Source: Fasciola hepatica (taxonomy: Eukaryota; Platyhelminthes; Trematoda; Plagiorchiida; Fasciolidae). From it: 64,000 bases of DNA. The notes under the pieces were generated by a model. That model ran no database searches. It was not told where the DNA came from and saw only the letters and a list, made by a program, of their open reading frames with translations. The translations under genes were made by a program, and so were the position numbers. Positions 9,147 to 21,806 of this stretch are shown here, piece by piece (position 1 is the first letter of the stretch; every line of letters begins with the position of its first letter). The stretch lies in the NCBI GenBank assembly GCA_948099385.1, contig CANUEZ040000068.1, positions 1,713,001-1,777,000 of the forward strand, in the 5' to 3' direction.

Positions 9147-10365
9147 ATGTCCAATACTGCCCAGGCTGTACCTAAAAAGAGGTCCCCTGTCTCGCCACTC
9201 CATAAGAAGTATCATAAACTTATGAAGCAACTACATTATTCCAACGACTTCTCAATTTTCATTCGTTTAAACTGCCTCTCAGCACTTATTCAACGACAAG
9301 ATAATACGCAATTTCGTGTCCAAGATGCCAAGGCATTGAGTTATCCCAACAAGTTGCAACTTTTTTCTATATTGCATAAGTCTAGAAACGCCGATAATGA
9401 GGCCCACTTCCAACGTCTGATTCTGTGTAATAACTCTATCATCTCCCCACCTTGTATAGCCCGGGCCTTCAATGCATTCTTTGCTTCAGCCATGACTGCA
9501 GCCACTGTCGTTGCCCCTCTCCCATCTCCACCAATTGCTGACTCTGTCTTTTCTACGACAGTTTTCGATGCCAGGAGTATTTCTAAGCTACTATCCAATA
9601 GCAAACCCTCCCCTCGATAAGGCCCCGATGGCTTACCATCAGTTGTTTTTGTCAACCGCAGACTGGATCTACCCCTGTTGCCGCTTAACCTACCCACTCC
9701 TTCACTTATTGGTAGCACCGTACCTGCTAATTAGATGCTCTCGGTAATAGTTTTCATTCATAAAAAGGGAACTTTTACATGAGATATCCAATTATCGCCC
9801 TATAAACCATAATCTAATTTTATCAAGAATAATGGGGAAAATAGGTAAAGACCACATTTTTACTACTTATCGAGCCTCAACCTTATCAGTGACAACCAAC
9901 ATGGACTCCTCAGTTCACGGTCCTGCACGACTTGTCAGTATGATTTTTTGTATCTCGTCACCGACCCCGCTGAAAGTGGGAAATCATTTGTTGTTCTCTA
10001 TCTTGACCTACCTGAGGCATTTGATCATGTGCCTCACCCCCACCCTTTTAACTAGGCTACGATCATTATGCATCGTCAATCCGCTACCTTCTTGGTTCTC
10101 ATCCCATTTATCTCACCGTTCACAGGCTGTCTTGATCAACGGGCACACTTCTGACCCTAGGCCTGTTACTAGCGGTGTTATTCAGGGTAGTGTTTTGGGC
10201 CCCCTTCGTTTCCTCCTATATATAAATGGTATGTTTCCGACAATACCTAATGGCACGCCGTTTTTGCTCGCGGACGACATTAAGATAGTCTACACTTTTT
10301 CACCTAGCAACCTCAGTACTACTGTCCCTAAAATCTCCGCCGATTATGCCGCTCTTGATGAATGA
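9147..10365 (+). pseudogene. LINE 1 reverse transcriptase, fingers and palm
   Basis: Across two or three shifted frames I can read the linker (9147-9620), a KPSPR-GPDGLPS segment (near 9595-9640) that opens the LINE reverse transcriptase, and the first catalytic block VVLYLDLPEAFDHVPH (about 9990-10040). The RPVTSGVIQGSVLGPL block follows (about 10160-10205). The second catalytic block is LLADDIKIVY (about 10265-10295), with both Asp kept and the usual F/Y replaced by L. Several stops and frameshifts break the polyprotein. It continues to a C-terminal part from 10381. Confidence 0.85.
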
Positions 10366-10380
10366 TGCTCAACCTGGGCG

Positions 10381-11387
10381 ATGAAATTCTCCGCCGATAA
10401 GTGCATTTTTCGTACCTATAAACGCCAGGTTTCTCCTGGTTTCTTATGCACCGGCGGTTCAACCATCGACAGCCAGCCCATAGTAGGAGACCTCGGCCTA
10501 AGTTCTTCTTGCCCTTTTAACTTCTCCAAACATGCTGTCTTCCAAACGGCGAAGGCCAAAAAGTGTCTTGGTCTTCTGTCCAGACCCTCTCAGCTTTGGG
10601 CGATCATTCTTTACGTGTACAAAGTACATGCCAAGCTCCTTCTTGAACACTGTCCCTTAATCTTCTCTAGTATGCGAAAATACGACGGGATTATTATAGA
10701 ATTTATTCAGAGAAAATTCACAAAGCAGCTTATCGGTTGGTCGTCAAACTCAAACTACAGAAAACAATGCTTATCTTTCAAAATCGAACCATCGCAGCTT
10801 CGTTGCATCAATCTGAACCTGGCACTCTTGTATAATTTATTGACTGAGCGATCTTATTTCCCCAAGTTCTGTGCTACTTCCCGGGTAATGGATATTTACT
10901 CCGTAAAAGACGGTATTCTATTACCACACACCCCGCGAGAACTGTTCTACGCCCTAACTTCTTTCTCTTCACGTACTTCAGAACCTGAAGTAAACCTCCA
11001 TTTCACATCAGACCTTTTCGGCCAAAGTATGCATTCGTGCACGATATTGGTAAATTCCCTTCTGTCCCAACAGTTCTGCGCCTATTCAAAGTTCATACAA
11101 CCGAAAGTCAAACTTACGAGGAAGGCATTGACTTTTAAGCCATTGCTCTGCCTTCTCGCTTCACCTTACCTTCTTAAATAACTTCACCGCATTTGAATCC
11201 CGAAGCTCTGTTTGACCACTCCTCCTTAGACTTTACCATCGACCCATTTGAAGCAAGTCTGCGTCCACTAATTGTTTTTCCATACCAACCTGTAGGATCC
11301 TGCAAATTTCACTTTGAAATAAGTCCTTCCAGATGCGTTTGCATTTATAGGGGGTCCACGGTAATACTCCTCACAGTTTGTCAATAA
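10381..11387 (+). pseudogene. LINE 1 reverse transcriptase thumb and C-terminus
   Basis: The long frame from 10381 opens with MKFSADKC, the block after the catalytic motif in CR1/Jockey-like enzymes (WxMKFNxxKC). It includes FSKHAVFQTAKAKKCLGLL, a block shared with the minus-strand LINE at 22227-22400, and ends at 11181. A further 64-codon frame (11193-11387) may be the last part. By analogy with LINE 2 (FRHVIPIYLTLP, about 17950) the protein end lies near here. Confidence 0.7.
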
Positions 11388-11500
11388 GCCTCCTCCGCTC
11401 CACGATTTATTACCCTTATTCAGTCATATCGAGTTTGTGGCCCTGAAACCAACCTCAAGGACGCCATAGAAACTGCATAAGTAGCTACTCCCTGGTCCGC

Positions 11501-11575
11501 TATATATATATATATATATATATCTTTATGTATATACATGTACATCTATATGTATATCTATATACATATGTTCAT
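11501..11575. repeat. (TA)n and TATG-rich simple repeat
   Basis: A perfect TA run of about 22 bases is followed by an imperfect tatatacatgtacatctatatg tract. Similar TA-rich tracts lie ahead of the LINE 3' blocks at 45161 and 63866. Confidence 0.9.
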
Positions 11576-11589
11576 TACTGTCCTCTAAT

Positions 11590-12400
11590 TATTAACACAA
11601 GAATGGTAAGTACCCAAAGCTCCTAGATGTCTCTTTGCTTACAACGCCTCTTTTCCATACCAGGTCCCAGCATATATAATTCCATCACCACCTCTGTGAT
11701 TTTGAACAGAAAAATCTTGTCTTATTTCTCTCGATTGATGTGGCTCACTAACTAAACTCACCATCCGGTTATGACGTCATCAATTTTGTCCCCCACCCTT
11801 TCCCTAGGCTAAGCTTCTTCCTTAATTTCCTGCAAAATTTACTTGTTCTCTTCAACTGACTAACTACTCTAGGTCAAATCCCAACCTCAGTACTGAATCT
11901 TACGGCTCTCAGGTATCCAAAGTTCACCGATTCCTTTTTTAGTCTCACGTGCCATAGACCAAGCTCGGCGTTAGCCCACCTGCTAAGGGACCGATATTGA
12001 GGCCTATCTACCCCGCTTTACTATATAGTACTCTCTTTCGTCATTCTGGTTTTCTTGTACAAATCCTCATCTATTCACCGATTCATGTATGTCTCGATCC
12101 TCCAGCGTCTTACCTTCTTCTCTGTATCCCGCTCCATAGCAATAGAATGGGCTCGAAACTCCTTGATAACATTTTGCTTAGGTTGTCTCGTTTTACACCA
12201 GGTCCCACCGCATATACTTCTATCACCACCTCTGTGACCTTGAACTAAGAAATACAGTCTCAAATTTCTCACTTAGCGTGGCTCACTAAGTGAACTCAAC
12301 ATCCATTTTAGACGTCATCAGTTCTGCCCCACCATTTCCCCCATCTGGGTTTCTTCCGTAATTTCATGCAGAACTTAGTCTTTTTCTTCCACTAAATGAC
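11590..12400 (+). repeat. Tandem-like duplicated block inside LINE 3' region
   Basis: Positions about 11625-11830 and 12150-12370 share the string of landmarks accaggtcccancatata, ccatcaccacctctgtga, tggctcactaa-tgaactca and gacgtcatca, in the same order. The repeat period is about 520-540 bases. The copies are diverged. This explains why the 3' region is longer here than behind LINE 2. Confidence 0.65.
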
Positions 12401-15159
12401 TACTTCTGAGTGAAATATTAACCTCCCCATTGAATTTCTTAGCCCCTACTTATGAGCTTCCTTTTTTAGTCTCACAGTCCATGGCCCTAATTTGACTTAA
12501 GGATCAGTTGCCTTTGTGAGCCCTCGCTTCACTTTTGTTCTTCTTTCCGTTAACCGTTGATCCTCAGCTGGGCTTTATCCAGACTGCTTTCTTCTATCTC
12601 ACTTCCCTTTCCGGTGATCCGCAATGCCGGTCAACCATCTCGGGCACTACTCTGACCACCATTTTGGCTGGTGCACCTGGATAATAATGCTGTGTGGCCG
12701 TCTGTCGATCACTGTTCCCGTTGACTCTGTTGTCCAAGTTCCCAAAACCTGTCCAGTTGGCCCTGGACCAGATACCCTTACCATGGCTGCTCAGCCCTCT
12801 GTATAACCATCATTGAAGGCTTACGCCAATCTCAACGGTGCGGGGTGCTGTGAGATCCCCCGCTTTTGCCGGCGCATATCGGGCGTGCAGGCCGTCTGCA
12901 ACGATGTGCGAGGGCAATTAGGCTGGTGGATCACACCTCCTGTGTTTGCTTCACGAAGTGTTTTTCAGGTTGGGTGACCAGTGCACGGTCAGCCCCACCC
13001 ATTAGCACCGGCTGCGGATTGCACGCTTCAACTCTTTCCGCCCTACCAAATTTATCACTGTCCATTGCGGACCGCATGCTCCAACCATTCTTCCGCCACT
13101 TTCCGCTCATCAATCGTTCTCGTCGGCGCCCTCATCACTTCCCTTCCGTGTCGTTCTACCTCTGTATGCACACTCATCTATTCTGTTTTGTTCCTATCTT
13201 TATTCACCATGACAACCCCCACTGCATGGTGTCACTGTCATCGTCTCCATTTTACTCAGCCCAAGCCCAGAATATGTCCTTTTCCACCCATTTCGCCCCT
13301 GTCGGCTCCTAATTAGTATTCACTTGGTACCTCCATATGCTCATCAAGCTCACTGATCGCATACCTCACTAGCCACCATTATGTGATATCCTTTTTTGTC
13401 CATATTATACCTCCCACTATTATGCACCAGGAACATTCGTAACCATGACCAATCACCACACAAGAACTCGTCGATCCAACCTTTGCATTTTTTTACCAAC
13501 AAAAACATTATCATTTTACCACCTCCATATTTTTCACTTCTGAATCCGTATTCCTTCTGTGAATCTTCCTCTTAGACAGTGAAACGATTAACAACTTCTG
13601 GCCCAATCAATTTGCGCAATAGCTTGTAAGCACGCAACTATTAAGTTCCAGTCCCCCAGCTCCGACGAATACAAATTTTCGTGCATTTTTGTTCCAACAA
13701 AGACCTTCCCATCCGGATTCCTTTCTTCTTCTCGGTCCTAATCATGTGTTATCTGCAGTGAAACGATCTGATTGTTCACTTCTTGCCTGGTTTTCTTTGG
13801 CCAACACTCTCGTCTGCTTCGTGCATTGCTCACCACAGGCAACTTCAGTGTTCTTCAAGTGCTGCGCTGCTTTTCCACGTTCCACCCAGTGTAAAGTCAT
13901 CGCAAAGTCATAATTCACACATACAGTTCCAAACCATGTGATCTACCGTTACCTGATCTTTCTGATCCTCCACTTCCTTATTCCTCTCCCATGTCATTTG
14001 ATGTTACAACTGATGCATCTTTGCGCCACAGTTCTTCTAACCTCCAAGTTACCTTTCCCTGGTGATCTTTTGCACCTCTCCAACCACCCCTTACTTCCAT
14101 TCGCTCTGCGTTTCCCAGCCATTGTCACGGCCATCTTCTTGCTGCATATTGTACGTCCATTTATTACCACTTCATCTATGTTCGACCGTCACCGCATGCC
14201 ACACCTGCAATAATCAGACTGTGAGATTCACTCTTACCTGTGTTCGTCAATCCTTTCCTTCATATTCTTTCGTTTATAAACTCCTATTCACAGCTATCAC
14301 TTCTGTGTCTCCAAAGTTGGTTCTATTTTGGTGTTGATCCCCCATGTTCATCTGTCATAAGCAAATTCATCGGGGTTTATCCAAGGTGATTCCGTACTAT
14401 TTGACACAACCCCGCCTTTATCTTCCAACAACCGCTACCTCCGTGTCCCGTCTCTTCACTGCTTTTTGCTCCTGCTAAGGTATGTAGATACTTATAGATA
14501 TTTCAGTATCCACATATTTTCTCTGCCTCCTCCTGTTCTTGGCAGGCTAGTTATTTTGCCACCATGCCACCGCCCCTCATAATATGCGTCTATTTTGTCC
14601 ATAACTGTGCCCCACATTTACCGTATCTCGATCCTTTCTCGGCAATGATGCCATCTGGCTCACTCTTTACGTCTTTCATTGCCAGCCCCCTGTTCAGTGC
14701 GGTAATGCATAATTCATGGCTACCTGATCCCCAGCCATTCAACTCAATTTTTTTCTTTTCTTCTGTTCTTTCTTCCTTTTTTCTTCATCGTTTCTCGTAA
14801 CGACAGTTTCTCATGCCGATTTTCAGTCCTCCTCCTATAAAACTCCCAGGCTGCTTTCCTCCTCCCCTCCACAATTGGCTCAGCCAGCTTCTCCATTTGG
14901 CCTTGACCCTCAAATTCACCAGGCCCATATTTGAACCCATCTCTGGGTTCGCTTTAACTCGCTGCATTACTCCTTGGTGTGCATACATCTATCACCCTCT
15001 CATCTGCCCTCTATTTCTTCCTACCCCCCTTGGTGTTGGGTATTTCCAAATTTTTCATGAATTTTTTCGGCCATTTTTGTAGCTTGTAAAGTTTTTATCA
15101 TGTTTAAGGCACTCTTCGGGCGTCAAAGAAATAACGTATTTTATATATTATATGTATTT

Positions 15160-15905
15160 CAGTCTCCTTTTTAAACTCGCTTACCCCCCCCCACTTCTGA
15201 TGACGCATCTTCCCCATTAAGACCCAGTGCCTCTCGCCATAGCCATCCCAGAAGCCATGCACCTGGTATCAGCACTTTGCTCATCCCGACACTAAATTCC
15301 TTCTTACTAGTCCTTAAAAACCTCGATCGCTAATTAGGAGAATGTCGCATCCGCGGTCCTTGGCACTTGCCTCAAACCCAGATATATTACTAGTAACTGA
15401 ATTCTGGCTCTCCGAAAGTACCTCACTTGACCGTGGTTGCTTAGCTGGGCATAAATGCTTCCCAAAAGCTCGCCGGACTAAGGGTGTCGGTGGTTGCTTA
15501 GTCTTCGTCAAATGCGCTATCCCCAATAGCAGTACTGACCACTGCCCTCTTCTGCTTATTGTAGATTCACTATGGCTATTTATTCACCCCACTTGCCAGA
15601 ACCTCCTCACTGGTTGCATCTACTTCCCTCCAGGTCTGAGGCCCTCTGAATTTGAGTATGCCGTTATTAGTTTTATTGTGGCCCTTGACTATCCTGCCAG
15701 TGCAAAAGTTGTTGCGAGCGACTTCAGCCTTCCTATACCCTGCTGGTCCTCTTACACTGACCCTCCTGCCCCCCCCCCCCACCTTCGTTCCTGGGTCCGT
15801 CTTGTTGGGTGGACCCAACATATCTCTGGCTCTACAAGGGGGAAAGGCTTCTTGGACCTACTATTCTCCATCAGGTATTCCTTATATCACTGCTCAGGTA
15901 ACTGA
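15160..15905 (+). pseudogene. LINE 2 endonuclease domain
   Basis: The stretch 15160-15341 matches the reverse complement of 43634-43860, the Pro/Ser-rich part before the endonuclease. The frame from 15342 then shows MSHPRSLALASNPDI, LLVTEFWLSES with the conserved Glu, GVGGCLVFVK, CIYFPPG and VVASDFSLPIPCW, where the GDFN metal-site block is degraded to SDFS. A C homopolymer of 11 near 15771-15781 shifts the frame. The C-terminal half is unreadable beyond 15905. LINE 2 starts only about 10-20 bases after the tail of LINE 1. Confidence 0.85.
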
Positions 15906-16323
15906 CCGCTTCCTGGACAAGGACAACCATATGGTATCATGTAAATTCAGCTGTCCAGGCTGGTCCTGTCCGAATCAACCCGCTTCTCTAGCCCCAACTC
16001 CCTAACTTTCACGTAACTGGCTTCTCGTACCAACGGTAAACCCTTCCCTCAGTTGGACCACTTTTTTCCCTGATCCTCTCATTGTTTTCAGCTCTCTTTA
16101 CTTCAACTTCTCACACTGCTTAAATGCAGCCAACCCTTGCGTCGGTCAGCGCCCCATTTTCTCCAGTTCCTCCGTGTTACTTTTAGAGCACAGGCTGGCT
16201 AAGCTGCCAGTTACGCTTGCCAGGTCACGAGAATTCACAATTCTTCGGCGCGTCAACCTATCGCAACTAAAGCTACGTCATCAGACCGAATCGCATCTGG
16301 GAAGACAGCAGGCCGCAGCTTAA

Positions 16324-18054
16324 GTGTATCGCATCAGAGCAGTTTACCTGTCCAACCTGCTAGGCAAAATGTCCGACAGCTATGTCTTTGCATGGCCTAA
16401 ATTACTCATCTGCGGCTCATTCACAGCCAGTACCACGGTGCCCATTCCTGAGACCTTCTGTAACAACTTCTCTTCCTCTCCTGTCTGTTGCCCTGTGTTC
16501 TTCCTCCTTTCTTCCATTTCAGTACCTCAGCCCCTGTTTCATCGATTCCATTCATCCATCTGAAAATTGATAAATTAGTCTCCTCCATTAAACTATTCCC
16601 GAAAAACAGCCCAGATGGTCTCCGCCGACCCTTCTCCGTTATGGTCATCCCAATATCTCTTTTTTTGTTACCCAATGTATACACAACCTCTTTGCATCAT
16701 AGTTTTGTCCTCCTCTACATGACTCGGATAACTACCAGCCGTTACCCTCGCCCCAGTAGCCTGCAACATTTCGGAGATATATTGTCCAGTATCCCTCATC
16801 AAACAACCTGCTGCACCCGGGTCAGCATAGTTTTCTGAACTTCATCTCTTGCTCCTCCTGTCATCTGGACTTCCTCAAAATTCTATCATCTGCAGTTGAA
16901 GCTGACCACTCGGTAATTGTCCTGTACCTCCATATGTCCAAGGCTTTCTATCCTATTCCTCATGTGCACCCGATAGCTCAAATTCGATCTCGGTACAACG
17001 GGTTTTCTCCTCTCTTGACGTTTCTCATACCTCTCTCACAGATCACCGGCTGTGCTGGTTGCTGGCCACTTATCATCCGCCAAACCCATTATTAGTGGAA
17101 TCATCCAAGGCGGTGTCTTGGGTCTTTTACTATTCCTCATTTATATCAACGACCTTTTCTCCCCATTTGCCATGATACTCTATTTCTCTCTGCCGATTAT
17201 ACAAAAAGTTTACTATTCCCTGCCTAATGGCCTAGCCACGACTCTATGCAGCAAAATCGGGGACTCGTCTCCTCTCCAAACCTGTCGCACCTCATGGTTC
17301 ATGAAATTTTCCGTAGAGAAAGCTTCTTCTTAACTTGCAAGTGCGCCCTACGGTTCGGTCAAATTATTCTGGGCGGCCTTTTCACCCCTATACACCCAAC
17401 TGGTATTGATCTTGGAATAACCGACCTCTATTCCTTTACCTTCTGAAAACAGGCATCCTTCCAATCCACTAAGGCTGAGCGAACCCCAGGTCTGATGTAT
17501 CGACTCTTCCTGCTACCCGCCGGTCGAACCTTCATATAACTCACATGTAAGACCACTCCTCCAATACTGCCTGATTACCTCCATCCACTGGCCAAATTCT
17601 TCTGTTATATCGCCCGACAAAGTTCAGCATGCCTCCGCCAAAAAGCTCTTTGGCGTATTCACAACTCTCACTTAGAGCCCACGCTGTGAGCTCCTGCAAT
17701 TGAGCCTTTGTGGATTCGCCTCAAGAGGCCCAACTTAGTCTCCCTCCTGAAACTAATACCAACAAGGTCTACACTTCAGATTGTATCTTATTTGTAGCCC
17801 ACCGCTCCCATCCCCTTCGTCATCTTGCCTCTCCTCTCCCTGTCCCTCAATCCGATCTCAATCTGCGGTCCCGATTCTTCCAGTCAGCCTACTCCGAAAT
17901 CTGGAATACGCTTCCCCGCAGTTTAAGTAGAGCCTCTTCTCTGTATGCTTTTAGGCATGTAATTCCTATCTACTTAACTCTCCCTAATGCCATATTGCCA
18001 GCCAATATATGTGTCTTCAATGATCTAGCCTTTGGAAGAGGCCTCACATTTTAA
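16324..18054 (+). pseudogene. LINE 2 reverse transcriptase, catalytic residues lost
   Basis: It is readable in several shifted frames. Near 16915-16965 the first catalytic block is LYLHMSKAFYPIPH, with Asp changed to His and the second Asp changed to Tyr. Near 17090-17145 comes SGIIQGGVLGLLLFLIYINDLF. Near 17185-17215 the second catalytic block reads SADYTKS instead of F-ADD-TK. The C-terminal frame 17710-18054 has WNTLPRSLSRASSLYAFRH, typical of the end of CR1-like proteins. Both catalytic sites are mutated, so this copy is long dead. The stretch 15906-16323 between endonuclease and polymerase holds only linker traces. Confidence 0.8.
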
Positions 18055-18059
18055 CCTTG

Positions 18060-20735
18060 TTACCCCTGAGCCCCAAGCTAATAATTTTGTTCCATGCCTA
18101 ATTTTTTTCCTCTACTCAGTACCACGATCTTTGCTCATTGCGTCACTGATCCGCAATCGATTTATCCTTTTCTTTCTGGGCGATAACCTCAGGCCTAACC
18201 CACACTAGTCTGTGTATCCAATCGGATCCCACGTCACTTTCTATTTTGCTCCATTTAGTGGACTCCATCACAATTCCCCGCTGTCTATACCCATGTTCGT
18301 GCAATAGGCTGCAGCCACTCACACGTTCTACTACCTCTCAACTAGACCTAAGGACCCACTGTGTCGATGCTCTCTTGCCAAGAAAATTTTACCTTTTTTC
18401 CTTCCGCAAACAGTTGATCCCCAGCTGGGACACACCCAGACTAATTTTTTCTGCCTCACTTCCCTTTCCAATGATCCTTAATGACGGGCAATCGCGTCGG
18501 GTGCAGTTCTGGTCACTTCTTTGGCAGATGCATCTAGTCAAGAATAATAGGCGGTCTAAATGGCTCTGCTACTCAAAGTCCCTCCCAATCCGGTTACTCA
18601 AGGTCCTCTATAACCTCGCCAAACAATCGTGGACCATATGGTTTATGCACAACCGTAGATTATCACTAGTGCCAACGCGAAAGGTTTGTGGAGCCGTCAG
18701 ATCCACCGCCTCGGCCGGAGCTCATCAGGCTGGCAGACCGTCCGCAATGATATGCTGGCGTAATTAGGTTAGCTGATGGCACTATCTGTCGTCAAATACG
18801 GTTTTCAGGTTGAACGTCCAGCGCAAGGCTAGTCCCAACCACTAACTCCGTTTGCGTTCCCTCACCACAATCACCAAACCGTGTTTCCCGCAGAAATATA
18901 GTCCGCTGTCTTCCGTCAGTCTACAACGTGTTCACCGATTATTTGTTCCCTCCGTCAATCCAACTGTTCGCCTACACAGTATCCTTTCGTTGCTCTGTCC
19001 TGACTAAGCTGTGCACCAAGACTACTTCACATTTGTACTTCTCGGATATATTTACCACACAGCTCCTCTGTTGTTTCTACCTCAAGGCACCTGTAAAAAT
19101 GGCCATCAAAATCATTAACTTATCGTTCACCTATCACAACATCAGCTTTGCGTGCTATCCCCCATACGATTTTTTTCAACACATCCCAGATAAAGGTATC
19201 GCCCAGCTATCACCATCATGTTGATGCTGACGTATTGTTATTTATCTATCATGCATTAAATCCAGCTGATCGTTTACCCGGCCTCCGTCAGCCGATCCCT
19301 CTTCATTTTGGCAGTCTCTCCATCAAGGTATGCTTTTCTTTTGGTTCTTTTAGTATGTAACCAATCCCATAAGTAACCGCTTCCTTATTTCTCTACTGTC
19401 TGTGATGCTTGAATTGTTTATTGCCTTAGCTGTTGTTACACTCCAGCCTTCTCCGCTCCTTAGAGCAGCTTTATTCTCCCACAGTATCGCACGGTACACC
19501 TAACACGATGTTCAATACCAGCTGTGCACCTACATGTCATCCACTGTGATATCTATTCTGTGAAATATCCACCTTTATAATTGCCGTAGCCATGTGCAAC
19601 CCATACTGGTTCATCTTCCATTCTACCGCCGATGTTTCTCGACAAACCCAATATAAGCAAGCAGTTCGCTTTCGCTACTTTTTTTTCTCAGGAGTTCCCT
19701 TCATCATCACCTTGGTGGTCGTCTCCCTCAGGAGGTGTCACTCGCTCGACTTACAACTATCTCCTCCAGTGCCAAACCACCGTTTTCTACTGCAAACTCT
19801 ACCCACTGTTTCAGTTTATTCTAAGTCCGATGGCCTCTTTTTCGCTTCTTGTATCAGACTCACTGATGTTGCAGTTGTCGCTCTACCGCTGCTGTGTGGT
19901 TAACCCACCAAAAAGGCTATCAGGTCACCTATCTACCCTTCACTCAATAACCGCCCATGCACGCTACCCGCCTCTGCAACAGCCAAATTTGGCAATCCAC
20001 GTTGATTTAGTGCCCTAATTCCTTGCTGTTACTTAGTGACATACCTGGAATAATGGAAATAAACCACTGAATAATTTTCGGCTTACCTCTGACCATTTCT
20101 TCTATCAGCTCTCTTGAATCGTCTTATTTTATCTATCGGATTGGTTGATCTTTTTCTTTGTGACTGGCCACATCAGAATCTCAACATCAAACACTGTCAC
20201 CTTACCGGTAGTTGGTTCACGGCATTTGATCTCTGATGATCCATTCTGGTAACTTGGTGAGTTTTCTATCCATACACTTTTCACACCCGACAGCATGCAA
20301 ATAGCTTTGTGAATTTCTCTTGATGAACTTTGTTTCTCCCTTCCTCTTCATTTCTTACCAAATATCCTTTGATTTCGCTGAAATTCCCAATGTTGTGACT
20401 ATTTCCTCTATTATTTGTGTGTATAATCCCCTTCTTGTCAGACTCCAACCAACTTTAGGCAAGTCGTCCATTTAACCTGGACCTGAAAACATGCCGGGTA
20501 TAAGCACCGTTTTAGTCTATTTCACCACGCTCAGCAATATTCTGCGCATGCTTATTGCACCAATTTGCAAATCCCCATGCTGGCACCATCTCATTATTCT
20601 GATCAAGCTTTCTAGCGTACTTCGGGTGCATCCCCAACATATCTTCATTATGATCATCGTTATCATAAGAAGGGAGAACGAGAGAGGATTTGACAGCACT
20701 GTAGGCAGCGGCGCATAAGAATGCGATCAATGAGC
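18060..20735 (+). mobile_element. LINE 2 3' untranslated region
   Basis: It starts right after the LINE 2 protein end and repeats the blocks seen behind LINE 1: 18397-18870 is homologous to 12541-13000, including ttccgcaaacagttgatcc followed by cagctggg. No reading frame here is conserved between copies, so I treat it as non-coding. It ends near 20735, where the mirror-image 3' block of the opposite LINE begins. The terminal AATAA tail block is not recognisable in this copy. 18870-20735 has no landmark beyond general T/C richness. Confidence 0.55.
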
Positions 20736-20739
20736 TTTA

Positions 20740-21270
20740 TGAGCACACCGTGATATTAAGTGAAGACGGAACACGAGCCAGCCATGGCGACGTGGGTGGA
20801 AAAAAAAATACTGGCGGACATCGGCAAGGTAATGTGGGAAGAAAGATAGTGGAGCGGAAAGAGAAGTGATACGGTGAGAGTCGATAGAAGCAGGGACAGA
20901 ACGGGTCGGTTAGCTTGCCGTGAAAAGCAACGAAAATGAAAGTGAAAAGAGCGATAACAAGAATGATAGGTTGGTGCAATGTGGAGGAACAAGGACGGTG
21001 GGAGCTTGAGATCCGCAACCTACAACATCGGATGCGGCAGGGTGAGGCAAGCGAGAGCTTGCGATCTGCAGCCAGTGCCAGTGAGTGCGACTGGTTGCGC
21101 GCTGGGCAACCAACCTGAAAAACACTTCGTGAATTGAACACAGGAGGTGCGATCCACAAGAATAATTGCTCTTGCGCATCGCTGCAGGCGGCCTGCAAGC
21201 CCGATGTGCGCCGATCAAAGCGGTGGATATGACCGAGCCCCGCACCTTTGGGATGGGCACTGATGTCCAT
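20740..21270 (-). mobile_element. Minus-strand LINE 3' region block
   Basis: Read from 21270 downwards it matches 12850-13130 and 18690-18850 on the plus strand. The landmarks cacatcgggcntgcaggccg, ggatcncacctcctgtgtt and cacgaagtgtttttcaggttg occur in the same order. A 177-codon open frame spans it, but the frames in the three copies encode unrelated peptides, so it is not a gene. It is the 3' part of the LINE whose coding traces lie at 21807-23823. Confidence 0.75.
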
Positions 21271-21806
21271 TGATGGTCATGCTAGTGGGACGTAGTTTAA
21301 CTGGGAAAGCATGAGATCCGCGATCAGATGGCGAAGTTACTAGGGGTGAATTCAATGGAGCTGGAGGTCGTTAAATGACCATAATGTAGCGTTGTCTAGG
21401 CGCGTTTATAATGGGAATGGTCTTCACTATGCTGAGACAGTTGACCAACGTTGACGGTGAAATGCGCATAAGAGGAGAACTGAAAATGGATAACAGGTAG
21501 AAAGGGGCAGTCGAGGTATGCCCCTGCTGCGGATTAGCTGTTAACGGAGGCAAACAGAAATTAATAAGGAACAATGCATGAGGATGACTGGGACTACGGT
21601 AGAAGAGGAAAGTAGGGTGTAGGAAAACGATGGTATTTCAATTCCGTTCACTCATTACGGGAACGGCCAAAGCTAGTCAAGCGTCGAGAATTCGGTCAGA
21701 TAGATGAAACTGTCTATCGTTGACTGTGTCCTCAATTGGAGAGGGTAGGGTCTGCGAAGGTGTTGGCCTTAGAAGTCGAGGCCTCCTTCTTGTGCTATAT
21801 CCCCTG
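21271..21806 (-). other. Unassigned, probably LINE 3' region
   Basis: It lies between the minus-strand LINE coding end and its recognised 3' block. I see no reading frame, RNA gene or repeat that I can name. Confidence 0.3.

Larger units (their letters stand above)
11388..15150 (+). mobile_element. LINE 1 long 3' untranslated region
   Basis: There are no coherent genes here. The stretch is T/C-rich and made of blocks that recur in the same order and orientation after other LINE coding regions. The block at about 12541-13130 matches 18397-18870 (+) and 21270-20940 (-). The block at about 14530-15140 matches 45420-45850 (+) and 63850-63290 (-). The end near 15105-15140 (cttcgggcgtc followed by aataa) corresponds to the LINE tail at 45810-45840. 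I interpret it as a roughly 3.7-kb 3' region, probably with internal insertions: two local repeats (11590-11830 and 12120-12380) resemble each other. Confidence 0.65.

Noticed and set aside
12866..13312. 148-codon plus-strand open frame as a gene
   Set aside because: It lies in a block repeated at 18.7 kb and, inverted, at 21.0-21.27 kb. The peptides differ between copies, so no protein is conserved.
20737..21270. 177-codon minus-strand open frame as a gene
   Set aside because: Same repeated LINE 3' block as above. No domain and no codon-level conservation between copies.
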